This document shows positions 34,874 to 44,061 of a stretch of 64,000 bases of DNA, in pieces. The position numbers and the translations under genes are program-made. Positions within the stretch are counted from its first letter, which is position 1, and each line of letters begins with the position of its first letter. The stretch comes from Deltaproteobacteria bacterium (lineage in GTDB: Bacteria; Desulfobacterota; Desulfobacteria; Desulfobacterales; Desulfatirhabdiaceae). Where the stretch lies: NCBI GenBank assembly GCA_016219185.1, contig JACRBZ010000089.1, positions 36,550 through 100,549 on the forward strand. Direction: 5' to 3'. The notes under the pieces were generated by a model. The model was not told the origin of the DNA. It ran no database searches and worked only from the letters and a program-made list of their open reading frames with translations.

Positions 34874-36799
34874 TTATTTCTTTCCTTTGACTTCCTCAAA
34901 ATCCGCGTCCACCACATCATCATCCGCCGGTTTTGAGGTCGAATATCCTTCTCCACTCGGTCCTCCCGGATCTCCGGAAGCATCGCCGGACTGGGACGCT
35001 TTCTGGTACATGGCTTCGGCAACCTTGTGAGATGCCTGCATGAGTTGATCGGTCAGTCGCTTGATCTGTTCGATGTCGTCGCCTTCCATCGCCTTTTTAA
35101 GCGGTGTGATTGCAGCTTCCACCTGGCCGCGGGTTGCGCCGTCCACTTTATCTCCCAGATCCTTCAGGGATTTTTCCGTTGAATAGATCAGGGTGTCCGC
35201 GGCATTACGCGCCTCGACCAGCTCTTTTTTCTTCTTGTCTTCCTCGGCATGCAGTTCGGCATCCCGGATAAGCTTATTGATTTCATCTTTATTCAGCCCG
35301 CTTGAGGCGGTAATCTTGATGGACTGTTCCTTGCCGGTTCCCAGATCTTTTGCGGAAACATTCACGATGCCGTTGGCGTCAATGTCAAAGGTCACTTCGA
35401 CCTGCGGAACGCCTCTGGGTGCCGGCGGAATTCCGACCAGCTCGAAACGGCCCAGGGTTTTGTTTCCGGTTGCCATTTCCCGTTCGCCCTGAAGCACGTG
35501 GATGGAAACCGCGGGCTGGTTGTCCGCGGCTGTTGAGAATACCTGGCTTTTTTTGGTGGGGATGGTGGTGTTCTTTTCGATCAACCGGGTCATCACACCG
35601 CCGAGTGTTTCAATACCGAGCGACAGCGGTGTAACATCCAGAAGCAGAACATCCTTGACATCTCCGCCCAGAACCCCGCCTTGAATGGCGGCACCGATGG
35701 CCACGACCTCATCCGGGTTAACGCCCTTGTGGGGTTCCTTGCCGAAAATCCGTTTTACCCGATCTTGAACCGCCGGCATGCGGGTCATGCCGCCGACCAG
35801 AACCACTTCCTGAATGTCGTTGGGGGTCATGCCGGCATCTTTCAGCGCCATTCGGCACGGGCCTTCCAGGTTATCCAGCAGGTCTGAAACCAGGGCTTCC
35901 AGTTTTGCCCGGGTGATCCGGATATTCAGGTGTTTGGGGCCGTTGGCGTCCGCAGTGATAAACGGAAGGTTGACATCGGTTTCCATGGAGGTCGAAAGCT
36001 CCATTTTGGCTTTTTCCGCCGCCTCTTTCAGGCGTTGAAGGGCCATTTTATCGTTTCGAATGTCAATTCCCTGTTCTTTTTTAAATTCGCTGGCCAGAAA
36101 TTCAATCAGTCGAAGGTCAAAATCCTCGCCGCCAAGATGGGTGTCGCCGTTTGTGGATTTGACTTCAAAAACACCTTCGCCGATCTCCAGAATGGATACG
36201 TCGAAGGTTCCGCCACCCAGGTCAAAAACCGCGATTTTTTCTTCTTTTTTCTTGTCCAGGCCATAAGCCAGGGATGCCGCGGTCGGCTCGTTGATGATGC
36301 GAAGCACATTCAGGCCGGCAATTTTTCCGGCGTCTTTTGTTGCCTGGCGCTGGCTGTCATTAAAATAAGCCGGAACCGTAATGACGGCATCCGTAATGGG
36401 CTCTCCCAGATAATCCTCGGCGGTCTTCTTGATATTGGCCAGAATATAGGAAGAAATTTCCGCCGGGCTCAGGTTCTTGTCCCGCAGATTGATGCGAACA
36501 TCTCCGTTGCTGGCTTCTTCCAGTTTATAGGGAAGAACCTTGATGTCCCGTTGCACTTCCGGGGTCTGAAATTTACGGCCGATCAGCCGTTTAACCGCAA
36601 AAACGGTATTTTCCGGGTTGGTAATGGCCTGACGTTTGGCAATCTGCCCGACAAGTCGTTCTCCGCTTTCTGAAATCGCCACAATCGAAGGCGTGGTGCG
36701 GCCGCCTTCGGCATTGGTCAATACTTTGGCTTCGCCCCCTTCCATGATGGCCACGCAGGAGTTGGTGGTTCCTAAATCAATTCCAATAATTTTGCCCAT
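34874..36799 (-). CDS. dnaK: Molecular chaperone DnaK (Hsp70)
   Basis: 641 residues, the full standard length. ATPase domain begins GIDLGTTNSCVAIMEGG; IINEPTAASLAYGLDKK, FDLGGGTFDVSILEI, and VVLVGGMTRMPAV follow. The substrate-binding domain, a helical lid and a C-terminal tail ending in DDVVDADFEEVKGKK are all visible. Folds and refolds proteins with DnaJ and GrpE. It follows grpE by 90 bases on the same strand and probably shares its promoter. Confidence 0.97.
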   Translation of the reverse strand: MGKIIGIDLGTTNSCVAIMEGGEAKVLTNAEGGRTTPSIVAISESGERLVGQIAKRQAITNPENTVFAVKRLIGRKFQTPEVQRDIKVLPYKLEEASNGDVRINLRDKNLSPAEISSYILANIKKTAEDYLGEPITDAVITVPAYFNDSQRQATKDAGKIAGLNVLRIINEPTAASLAYGLDKKKEEKIAVFDLGGGTFDVSILEIGEGVFEVKSTNGDTHLGGEDFDLRLIEFLASEFKKEQGIDIRNDKMALQRLKEAAEKAKMELSTSMETDVNLPFITADANGPKHLNIRITRAKLEALVSDLLDNLEGPCRMALKDAGMTPNDIQEVVLVGGMTRMPAVQDRVKRIFGKEPHKGVNPDEVVAIGAAIQGGVLGGDVKDVLLLDVTPLSLGIETLGGVMTRLIEKNTTIPTKKSQVFSTAADNQPAVSIHVLQGEREMATGNKTLGRFELVGIPPAPRGVPQVEVTFDIDANGIVNVSAKDLGTGKEQSIKITASSGLNKDEINKLIRDAELHAEEDKKKKELVEARNAADTLIYSTEKSLKDLGDKVDGATRGQVEAAITPLKKAMEGDDIEQIKRLTDQLMQASHKVAEAMYQKASQSGDASGDPGGPSGEGYSTSKPADDDVVDADFEEVKGKK

Positions 36800-36889
36800 G
36801 GGTAATCCTCCTTGAATATATAAAAGATAATATCTTTAACAGTATGTATTGCATCCGGATCAGACGATGCCCCGGGTGCCGCATGGTTG

Positions 36890-37486
36890 TTATTCTGCCT
36901 TTTCGGGTCCTTTGGAAACCACCACCATGGAAGGTCGCAGAAGCCTGTCATGAAGCAGGTATCCTTTTTGAAATTCACTGATGATGGTGTTTTCAGGGTG
37001 CGCATCCGAGGCTTCCTGCATCATGGCCTGATGAAAATTGGGGTCAAAGGGTTTTCCGACAGCTTCAATGGGTTTGACTGAAAATTTTTCAAAAATCTTC
37101 AGCAACGCCTTAAGGGTCATCTCAACCCCCTCAATGACGCATCCGACTGTTTTCTTTTCGCTGCTGGTGGCTTGAATAGCGCGTTCCAGATTATCCACGA
37201 CAGTAAGCAGCTCCAGAAGCAGCAGTTCATTGGCGTATTTTCTGAAATCATCAGCTTCCCTGAACGAGCGTTTTTTGAAATTCTCAAAATCAGCGGAAAC
37301 CCTGAGAAGTCGTTCGTAATGCTGCCTGGACTCCTGCTCGGCCGTTTCACATCGATTTTCCAACTCCTTGACAGGATCGGAAATAACTTCATTTTCAATA
37401 GATTGTTCATCGGCAGGGGTTTGGGGGGCATCCGTTTCGGGAGATGGTTTTTCAGCTTTTTTGTGAGAGGATTGGGTTTTGCTCAT
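36890..37486 (-). CDS. grpE: Nucleotide exchange factor GrpE
   Basis: 198 residues. A long acidic, low-complexity N-terminus, then a coiled-coil region (RLLRVSADFENFKKRSFRE) and the C-terminal beta domain with the family signature GKPFDPNFHQAMMQE and LHDRLLRPSMVVVSKG. It speeds ADP release from DnaK. No hrcA gene or CIRCE element (TTAGCACTC-N9-GAGTGCTAA) is seen upstream, so the heat control is probably by an alternative sigma factor. Confidence 0.95.
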   Translation of the reverse strand: MSKTQSSHKKAEKPSPETDAPQTPADEQSIENEVISDPVKELENRCETAEQESRQHYERLLRVSADFENFKKRSFREADDFRKYANELLLLELLTVVDNLERAIQATSSEKKTVGCVIEGVEMTLKALLKIFEKFSVKPIEAVGKPFDPNFHQAMMQEASDAHPENTIISEFQKGYLLHDRLLRPSMVVVSKGPEKAE

Positions 37487-37568
37487 ATTCCAGAAGGATC
37501 TCCTTCATTTCAGTGTAAAATACGATCTGATTATTTCATAACTGCCTGATGATGATTCGATTGTCAGA

Positions 37569-37596
37569 AAAATAATACTGGTACGACTGATGTCAA
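37569..37596 (-). promoter_or_regulatory. Possible promoter of grpE-dnaK
   Basis: On the minus strand TTGACA (37596-37591) is followed after 16 bases by TATTTT (37574-37569), about 80 bases before the grpE start. The extended CCTTGACA could also fit a heat-shock sigma -35 box. By eye only. Confidence 0.35.
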
Positions 37597-37636
37597 GGCC
37601 AGTTCTGAAAGACATTTTTCATATTTTTTCAATTGA

Positions 37637-38341
37637 TCATGCATTCTGATCCATGTTTTTCGCGGCAAATTCCCAATTGACAAGATGATCCATGAATGCC
37701 CGGATGTAGTCGGCCCGTCGATTCTGATAGTCCAGATAATAGGCGTGTTCCCACACATCAATCGTTAAAAGGGGAACCGTTCCCATGGCAATGGGGGTGT
37801 CGGCATTGCCGGTGTTGATCACTTTTAATTGATTGCCGTCTTTCACCAGCCAGGTCCAGCCGCTGCCGAACTGGGCGGTGGCGGATTCTGAAAATGCTTT
37901 GACAAAAGCATCAAAACTGCCAAAAGATTGCTCTATGGCTTGAAGGATTTTGCCCTGGGGCTTTCCGCCGCCACTTGGTTTCATGCACTCCCAGTAAAAA
38001 TTATGGTTAAAGAGCTGAGCCGCGTTGTTGTAAGTGGAGACAAGCTCTTTAATCCCATGGGACTTTTGGATGATTTCCTTAAGCGGCAGTTTCGCCAGAT
38101 TCGTTCCGGCGATCAGTTTCACGGTGTTGGCGGCATACCCCTGATGGTGTTTGCCGTAATGGAATTCAAGGGTCCGTGAAGAAATGAAGGGCTCCAGCGC
38201 ATCTTTTGCATAGGGAAGGGCGGGCAAGTCCGATGGAGAGCCGGCGGATTCCGGCTGATGTGAACAGCCGATTCCCGATAGCTGTATCATAGCCAGTGCA
38301 CTCAGATGCAACGATGTCTTTAGAAAATCACGTCTGTCCAT
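37637..38341 (-). CDS. sod: Exported Fe/Mn superoxide dismutase (Tat signal, lipobox)
   Basis: 234 residues from the ATG at 38341, with GGAGG 6 bases upstream. N-terminus MDRRDFLKTS is a twin-arginine signal, followed by a hydrophobic stretch and IQLSGIGC, a good lipobox. The mature part is a single-domain Fe/Mn superoxide dismutase: HYGKHHQGY, NHNFYWECMKP, FGSGWTWLV and the DVWEHAYYLDYQNRR metal motif. It would dismutate superoxide outside the cytoplasm, attached to the membrane, an arrangement suited to an anaerobe facing oxygen. The metal cannot be decided. Confidence 0.9.
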   Translation of the reverse strand: MDRRDFLKTSLHLSALAMIQLSGIGCSHQPESAGSPSDLPALPYAKDALEPFISSRTLEFHYGKHHQGYAANTVKLIAGTNLAKLPLKEIIQKSHGIKELVSTYNNAAQLFNHNFYWECMKPSGGGKPQGKILQAIEQSFGSFDAFVKAFSESATAQFGSGWTWLVKDGNQLKVINTGNADTPIAMGTVPLLTIDVWEHAYYLDYQNRRADYIRAFMDHLVNWEFAAKNMDQNA

Positions 38342-38493
38342 TTTTAACCTCCTGGGGTTCGTGTCGCCTTTTCGGGCCGGTAGTTGCAATCAGATCGATG
38401 TGCGTCTCGGATAAAAAACGTTTACATATTAATTCTCACATATTAAAAAAAGCGCTTCTGTAAAAATCCCATAACGTCATTTAGATACGGGAA

Positions 38494-38579
38494 TCCGGAT
38501 CATCATCCTTGAAGCCGGGGGACAGGACGGCCGTGAATTCCTTGAAAATGCCGTTGATGGGGATGGTGGTCAGTTCGAT
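38494..38579 (-). repeat. Duplicated fragment of nadE
   Basis: 86 bases nearly matching 40694-40779 within nadE (about ten mismatches by eye), in the same orientation. It lies just downstream of the AAA/PD-(D/E)XK gene that itself follows nadE, so that gene sits between an intact nadE and a nadE scrap. Confidence 0.85.
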
Positions 38580-38605
38580 CTTCCGACCTTTACCGTGAAA
38601 ATCAG

Positions 38606-40147
38606 CTATACCTTTTCGTATTCAAACCGAACGATATTGCGATCCCTGCGATTGAATTCCACGCCGATCAGATAGAGTTCTTCTGCCTCTTCCCGGTACT
38701 TTTCGTGATAGGCCTTTTCTTTGATCTGTTCCAGAGCGCTGTTTTTGCCCGTATCCAGATCCACCACCTTGAATTCCAGAATAAAAATCCGCCGGTCCAG
38801 TTTGACGGTCAGATCGATCCGGCCATGATTGGTGGCGTCCTCCGCCCTGACATCCAGCCCAAGCGCGGTGAAATAGCAGTAAAAGACAGAGGCGTAATAG
38901 CCTTCGTACCCGGCCAACTCGTTTTTGCGGTACCAGTCGTGGGGGATGGAAGCAAAAAAGCTGTGGAACAGGTCCCGCAGACGATCCATATCAGGCGTCA
39001 TCAGGATATCCAGCAGGGACAGTTTGTTTTCCTCCCTAGCCTGAATATTATCGGTCAAATATCCCAAAATAAAGTCTGTCAGGCTGCGTTTGACTTCATA
39101 ATTGGGATAGACCAGTGTATAGACACTGTTGTCAAATACCTTTCTGACACTGCCAATGGTTAGATAACCGGTTTGAAACAATAAGGTTTCCACTTCGATC
39201 TGTTGGACATCGAAACTGCCCAGAAGTTGATCAGTGGCGACAACACGTTCTATTTTGGGAATCGGATATTGTTTCTTTAGAAGCAGCGTCATCAAGAACG
39301 TCGGCGTTCCGGTTTCAAACCAGTAATTTTGAAACTGATGATGTTTGAGAAAAAGCAGAATATCAAACGGGTTATAGACATGATCCCCCATGAAGTTATA
39401 GCCATCGTACCATTGCTTCAGCTTCTGAATATCTACCCCCTGCAACCGGTCTGCAAAGGTTACTGACAATTCATCATGGGTGTAGCCACATATTGTGGCA
39501 TAATCCGGATCCAGAGTGATGTCCTCTAAATTATTCAACACGCTGAAAAGGCTTACCTTGCTGAATTTGGATATCCCGATGAGAAAAACAAATTTCAGAT
39601 ACCGATCACAGTCCTTGATAGCCGAGTAAAAGTTCTTCAGGCCATCGCGAATCTCACTGGCAATGTCTGAATTTTCGATGTTATCCAGAAGCGGTTTATC
39701 GTATTCGTCAATCAGGATCACAACTTTTTGCTGATGCTGATTATGAAGCTTGATGACCAGTTCGCGGAATTTGAATGGTATGGCGGTTTCTTCAAGGGTC
39801 AGTCCATGCAGATTGGTCTGTTCACGCAGCATGGAAAAGATGGTGTTATCCAGATCACTGCGGTTTTCCACCACGCCTGTCCCAAAACTGAGGCTGATGA
39901 CGGGATAGCATACATCCCAGTCCCAGTGCTGTTCAAGATACAGTCCGCTGAAGTACTCTTTTTTTCCGGCAAAGGCCTGTTTCAATGTATCCAAAAACAG
40001 GCTTTTGCCAAACCTCCGGGGGCGGGACAGGAAAAAATACCGGCCTTGATCCACTATCTTTTTGACGATGGGTGTTTTGTCAACATAGTAATACGCATCG
40101 GATCGCATGATCTCGAAGCTTTGTACGCCAATTGGTAGTTTTTTCAT
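38606..40147 (-). CDS. AAA-ATPase-like protein with PD-(D/E)XK nuclease domain
   Basis: 513 residues. N-terminal AAA_like block: IGVQSFEIMRSDAYYYVDKT, Walker A variant RPRRFGKSLFLDTL and Walker B VVILIDEYDKPLLDN. The C-terminal 120 residues hold a PD-(D/E)XK fold: GRIDLTVKLDRRIFILEFK. This pairing (AAA-ATPase_like plus PDDEXK_9) is a highly copied family in bacteroidetes and deltaproteobacteria, probably mobile and maybe nuclease-active; biological role unknown. Its ATG (40145-40147) overlaps the nadE stop in an ATGA, so it is translationally coupled. Confidence 0.85.
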   Translation of the reverse strand: MKKLPIGVQSFEIMRSDAYYYVDKTPIVKKIVDQGRYFFLSRPRRFGKSLFLDTLKQAFAGKKEYFSGLYLEQHWDWDVCYPVISLSFGTGVVENRSDLDNTIFSMLREQTNLHGLTLEETAIPFKFRELVIKLHNQHQQKVVILIDEYDKPLLDNIENSDIASEIRDGLKNFYSAIKDCDRYLKFVFLIGISKFSKVSLFSVLNNLEDITLDPDYATICGYTHDELSVTFADRLQGVDIQKLKQWYDGYNFMGDHVYNPFDILLFLKHHQFQNYWFETGTPTFLMTLLLKKQYPIPKIERVVATDQLLGSFDVQQIEVETLLFQTGYLTIGSVRKVFDNSVYTLVYPNYEVKRSLTDFILGYLTDNIQAREENKLSLLDILMTPDMDRLRDLFHSFFASIPHDWYRKNELAGYEGYYASVFYCYFTALGLDVRAEDATNHGRIDLTVKLDRRIFILEFKVVDLDTGKNSALEQIKEKAYHEKYREEAEELYLIGVEFNRRDRNIVRFEYEKV

Positions 40148-41811
40148 GGTTGCTCCTTGTCCTCACATGGGGGTGAAGTCAGGCGCTTGGCCAGGGGATA
40201 TCTTCTGCCGTATCCAAAGGCTTTGGAGGTGACTTTAAGGCCGGGAGCCGCCTGGTTGCGCTTGTATTCGTTGCGGTCGATCCGGGAAAGGATATCCCTG
40301 ACCAGCGCCGGATCAAACCCCATGGCGACGATGTCATCAAACGACTTGAGATCTTCGATGCCGGCTTTGAGGATGGCATCCAGGACATCATAAGGCGGCA
40401 GATCGTCCTGATCGGTCTGATCCGGTTTGAGTTCGGCTGAGGGTGCTTTTTCCAGGATGCGCTCGGGGATAACGGGATTTTGGGTATTGATGTATCGGGA
40501 TAGATCGTACACCAGGGTTTTGGGAACGTCCGATATCACCGCAAGGCCGCCGTTCATGTCGCCGTAGAGCGTGCAGTAGCCCACTGCAAGCTCGGATTTG
40601 TTCCCGGTGGATAGCACCAGGCTGCCGTTCATGTTTGAAATGGCCATCAGCAGGGTTCCCCGGATTCTGGCCTGAATGTTCTGCTCGGCGATTCCCGGAT
40701 CATCGCCCTTGAACCCGGGGGACAGGACGGCCGTGAATTCCCTGAAAATGCCGTCGATCGGGATGGTGGTCAGCTTGATGTCGAGCCGTTTGCAGAGTTC
40801 AGCGGTATCCGCGTAATTGTCCGCGGAGGTGTAAGGCGATGGCATGAATACGGCCGAAACGTTTTCCCTGCCAAGAGCCATCTTGGCGATCACCAGGGTC
40901 AGGGCCGAATCGATCCCGCCGCTCAGGCCCACGACCGTGCGGGAAAATCCGCATTTATTCACATAATCCCGGGTGCCGGTCACCAGGGCCTTTAACACCG
41001 AAGCAGTCAGAGATTCCGAAACCGGATGCATTTCCCGGCTGCCGGGGAGTTTCAAATCCACTGCCACCAGATCTTCTTCAAAATCCGCTGCCTGGGCGAT
41101 TTTTGCACCGCTGGCGTCAAAGGCCATGCTGGCTCCGTCAAATAATACGCTGTCATTGCCGCCAACCTGATTGGCATAAATCAGGGAAACGCTGTATTTT
41201 CCGGCTATGGATCCCAGCATGTGGGTTCTGAAATCGGATTTGCCGGCATGATAAACCGATGCGGAAAGATTGATGATCAGATCCGCCCCGTCCTGGACCA
41301 GAAGCGCAACCGGATCGATGGGATAGATGCGTTTTTGAATAATATCCCGGTCGTTCCAGGCATCTTCGCAGATGGTCAGTCCGATCTTTCGCCCCTTATA
41401 GGCAAAAACCCGGCTCTCGCCGCCGGGCTCAAAATACCGCCTTTCATCAAACACATCATAGGTCGGGAGCAGCCTCTTATGGACCTTATGGAGCATTCGG
41501 CCATCTTCAAACAGCACCGCGGCATTAAAGAGCGGATTTCCCTGATCCGCGGGATTTTTTTCCACAAAACCGCACATTACCCCGATACCCTGAATCCGTT
41601 CCATGAGATATTGCAGGGCGTCCAGGTTGGACTGGATAAAATCCGTCTTCTCCAGAAGATCGCGGGGGGGGTATCCCGGAATCACCAGCTCGGAAAAGAC
41701 GACAAGATCGCATTTGCGGTCTTTTGCCATTTCCGAGTAGCGGATCATGAGGTTGCAGTTGTAAGAAAAGTCTCCAATGACCGGATTGATCTGAGCAATG
41801 GCAATTTTCAT
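40144..41811 (-). CDS. nadE: Glutamine-hydrolysing NAD synthase
   Basis: 555 residues in two domains. Residues 1-260 are a nitrilase-like glutaminase with catalytic Glu (FSELVIPGYP), Lys (HKRLLPTYD) and Cys (TICEDAWND). The rest is the ATP-dependent synthetase with the PP-loop GLSGGIDSALTLVIA and STGNKSELAVGYCTLYGD. Converts deamido-NAD to NAD using glutamine. An 86-base fragment of this gene is repeated 2.2 kb downstream. Confidence 0.95.
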   Translation of the reverse strand: MKIAIAQINPVIGDFSYNCNLMIRYSEMAKDRKCDLVVFSELVIPGYPPRDLLEKTDFIQSNLDALQYLMERIQGIGVMCGFVEKNPADQGNPLFNAAVLFEDGRMLHKVHKRLLPTYDVFDERRYFEPGGESRVFAYKGRKIGLTICEDAWNDRDIIQKRIYPIDPVALLVQDGADLIINLSASVYHAGKSDFRTHMLGSIAGKYSVSLIYANQVGGNDSVLFDGASMAFDASGAKIAQAADFEEDLVAVDLKLPGSREMHPVSESLTASVLKALVTGTRDYVNKCGFSRTVVGLSGGIDSALTLVIAKMALGRENVSAVFMPSPYTSADNYADTAELCKRLDIKLTTIPIDGIFREFTAVLSPGFKGDDPGIAEQNIQARIRGTLLMAISNMNGSLVLSTGNKSELAVGYCTLYGDMNGGLAVISDVPKTLVYDLSRYINTQNPVIPERILEKAPSAELKPDQTDQDDLPPYDVLDAILKAGIEDLKSFDDIVAMGFDPALVRDILSRIDRNEYKRNQAAPGLKVTSKAFGYGRRYPLAKRLTSPPCEDKEQP

Positions 41812-41822
41812 TTTATACCTTG

Positions 41823-41867
41823 ATGGTAAATCCCCCCGGGTCCCCCTTTTTCAAGGGGGGAAGAACT
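41823..41867. repeat. Dispersed palindromic G/C-run repeat, copy 2
   Basis: AAATCCCCCC-GGGTCCCCCTTTTTCAAGGGGGGAAG, the inverted counterpart of the repeat at 33094-33138. Lies between nifS and nadE on the minus strand. Confidence 0.65.
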
Positions 41868-41913
41868 CTTTTTCATGTTCGGGGGCAAGATGCGTGGTTG
41901 TGGATATGCCGGA

Positions 41914-43089
41914 TCAGGCGGTGTGGCCACAGGTATCTTTCCAGAACGGCGACATGGTTCTCAGACGCGCGATGATGGGTGGAAGCTTTTCAACGATCAG
42001 ATCAATTTCCGGTTCGGTATTGTAAATGCTGAGGCTGAAACGGATGGTTCCGTGCGCGGCGGTAAACGGAACGCCCATGGCGCGAAGCACATGTGACGGC
42101 TCCAGGGACCCGGAAGTACAGGCGGAGCCGGAAGATGCGCAGATGCCGAATTCATTCATCATCAGAAGAATGGACTCTCCTTCCACGAATTCAAAGGCAA
42201 TGCTGCTCGTGTTGGGAAGCCGGTTGTCCGTATCGCCATTGACCAGAGCATTGGGGATCTTCTGGACAAGCTGGGTTTCCAGCTTGTCCCTGAGGGACTT
42301 GATGCGGGTATTTTCTTCCGTCATGTGGGCGGCGACAAAATCGCTGGCCCTGCCAAGGCCGATAATGGAGGCCACGTTTTCAGTGCCTCCGCGCCTGCCT
42401 TTTTCCTGATGGCCGCCGATCAGAAAGGGGGAGAATTTGGTGCCTTTTCTCACATAGAGTGCACCGATGCCTTTTGGTGCGTGAAGCTTGTGGCCGGACA
42501 GCGACAACATGTCAATACGGGTTTTTTTGACGTCAATGGGGACTTTGCCGACGGCCTGAACCGCATCGGTATGAAAAATGATGCCTCTTTCCGACAAAAT
42601 CCCGGCAAGGTCATCAATCGGGAAAATCACGCCGGTTTCGTTATTGGCCCACATGAAGCTGGCAATGGCCGTGTCATCGGTCAGATGACGGATCAGATAT
42701 TCCATGTCGAGTCGGCCCTTGTGGTCAACCGGAACGAAGGTGACCCGGTAGCCGGTTTTGGCAAGGTATTCGCAAAGATTTTTTACCGCGGGATGCTCGA
42801 CTCGGGAAGTGATGATGTGCTTTTTTTCCGGGTTGGATCGAAGGGCCGCCATAATGGCGGTGTTGTCGCTTTCCGAGCCGCAGCTTGTGAAAACGATTTC
42901 TTCGGGGGATGCGCCCAGAAGATCGGCCAGTTTTGTCCTGGCGTCATTGATCTGACGGCCCACGGTTCCCCCGAAGGTATGCATGCTGGAAGGATTCCCG
43001 TAATATTCGGTAAAATAAGGAAGCATGGCTTCAAGCACTTCGGGAGCGACCCGCGTGGTGGCATTGTTATCAAAATAAAGCGGATTCAT
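41914..43089 (-). CDS. nifS: Cysteine desulfurase NifS
   Basis: 391 residues, PLP-dependent. YFDNNATTRVAPEV at the N-terminus, SGHKLHAPKGIGALYV with the PLP lysine, and the persulfide cysteine in CASSGSACTSG followed by EPSHVLRAMG. Removes sulfur from cysteine for iron-sulfur cluster assembly on NifU. Its ATG overlaps the nifU stop, so the two are made together. In deltaproteobacteria this pair is the general housekeeping Fe-S assembly system; no nitrogenase gene is nearby. Confidence 0.95.
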   Translation of the reverse strand: MNPLYFDNNATTRVAPEVLEAMLPYFTEYYGNPSSMHTFGGTVGRQINDARTKLADLLGASPEEIVFTSCGSESDNTAIMAALRSNPEKKHIITSRVEHPAVKNLCEYLAKTGYRVTFVPVDHKGRLDMEYLIRHLTDDTAIASFMWANNETGVIFPIDDLAGILSERGIIFHTDAVQAVGKVPIDVKKTRIDMLSLSGHKLHAPKGIGALYVRKGTKFSPFLIGGHQEKGRRGGTENVASIIGLGRASDFVAAHMTEENTRIKSLRDKLETQLVQKIPNALVNGDTDNRLPNTSSIAFEFVEGESILLMMNEFGICASSGSACTSGSLEPSHVLRAMGVPFTAAHGTIRFSLSIYNTEPEIDLIVEKLPPIIARLRTMSPFWKDTCGHTA

Positions 43090-43916
43090 AGGGTCACCTC
43101 CTCAACCACGAGTTCGGGCGTTACCAGTTCGCGAAGTTTGGCTTCAACATAATTCTTCAGAGTAATCTGTGATTTTTTGCAGATTGCGCAGGTGCCCCGA
43201 AGCCGGACCTGGACGATGTTTCCGGAAACATCGATCAGTTCGATGTCCCCGCCATCCTTGTTCAAGGCCGGTTTGATCTCACGTTCCAGGGTCTGCTCGA
43301 TCAGCTTGATTTTCTGGAGATTGGTCAGTACCGGAGGTTTTTTCCTGGCAGGTGCTTCCTTGCCCAGAACCGTATTGATGATCTCCTGAATCTTGTCATG
43401 GCAGTTTCCGCATCCGCCGCCTGCCTTGACATAATCCGTGACCTGCTCGATGGTTGACAAATGGTTTTCACGGACAGCCCGTTCAATCTGTAAATCGGTA
43501 ACGCCAAAACATTCGCAGACAATATTGCCTTCGACCTTTTTTTCAGCACTTCCACGGTAGCAGGTAATGGCCTTTTCCAGAGCGTCCCGTCCCATGACCG
43601 AGCAGTGCATTTTTTCTTTCGGCAATCCGCCCAGATATTCCGCAATGTTTTCGTTGGTTATCTTTTCAGCCTCTTCCAGCGTCTTTCCGATCATCATTTC
43701 GGTCAGGGCGGAAGAGGATGCAATGGCGCTGGCGCAGCCAAATGTCTTGAATTTGGCTTCCTTGATCCGCTGCTGGTCATCCAGTTTAAAATACAGGGTC
43801 AGGGCGTCTCCGCAAGCCAGTGATCCGACCTCTCCAACCCCATCCGGATTCTCTATTTCTCCGACATTGCGGGGATTGAGAAAATGATCTTTTACCTTAT
43901 CCGTATATTCCCACAT
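43086..43916 (-). CDS. nifU: Fe-S cluster scaffold NifU
   Basis: 276 residues from the ATG at 43916, chosen for AGGAGG 5 bases upstream. Three domains: an IscU-like scaffold with the cluster cysteines in SLACGDALTLYF, FGCASAIASSS and HCSVMG; a central BFD-like Fer2 domain with CECFGVTD and GGGCGNCHD; and a C-terminal Nfu domain with RGTCAICKKSQ (CxxC). This is the full NifU, so it holds both transient and stable clusters. Upstream, a GACTAAAGTC palindrome at 44000-44009 may be an Rrf2-type site. Confidence 0.95.
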   Translation of the reverse strand: MWEYTDKVKDHFLNPRNVGEIENPDGVGEVGSLACGDALTLYFKLDDQQRIKEAKFKTFGCASAIASSSALTEMMIGKTLEEAEKITNENIAEYLGGLPKEKMHCSVMGRDALEKAITCYRGSAEKKVEGNIVCECFGVTDLQIERAVRENHLSTIEQVTDYVKAGGGCGNCHDKIQEIINTVLGKEAPARKKPPVLTNLQKIKLIEQTLEREIKPALNKDGGDIELIDVSGNIVQVRLRGTCAICKKSQITLKNYVEAKLRELVTPELVVEEVTL

Positions 43917-43999
43917 AACAGCCTCCTGATACATTGCCCGTTAAATAAAAACATTGATTTTTACCCCCTGAAAAGGTGATAAATAATAAGAACGATTTT

Positions 44000-44009
44000 G
44001 ACTAAAGTC
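44000..44009. promoter_or_regulatory. Possible Rrf2-type regulator site before nifU
   Basis: The palindrome GACTAAAGTC, preceded by TTTT, lies 84 bases upstream of nifU. IscR/Rrf2-family sites in related bacteria contain TTGACT-like half-sites. Weak evidence. Confidence 0.25.
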
Positions 44010-44061
44010 CATCCTACATAGTAAACCTGATGACAAAGGTCAAGAAAGGAGGTAATGCGAT

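Noticed and set aside
37487..37636. CIRCE heat-shock element before grpE
   Set aside because: No TTAGCACTC-N9-GAGTGCTAA-like inverted repeat is present.
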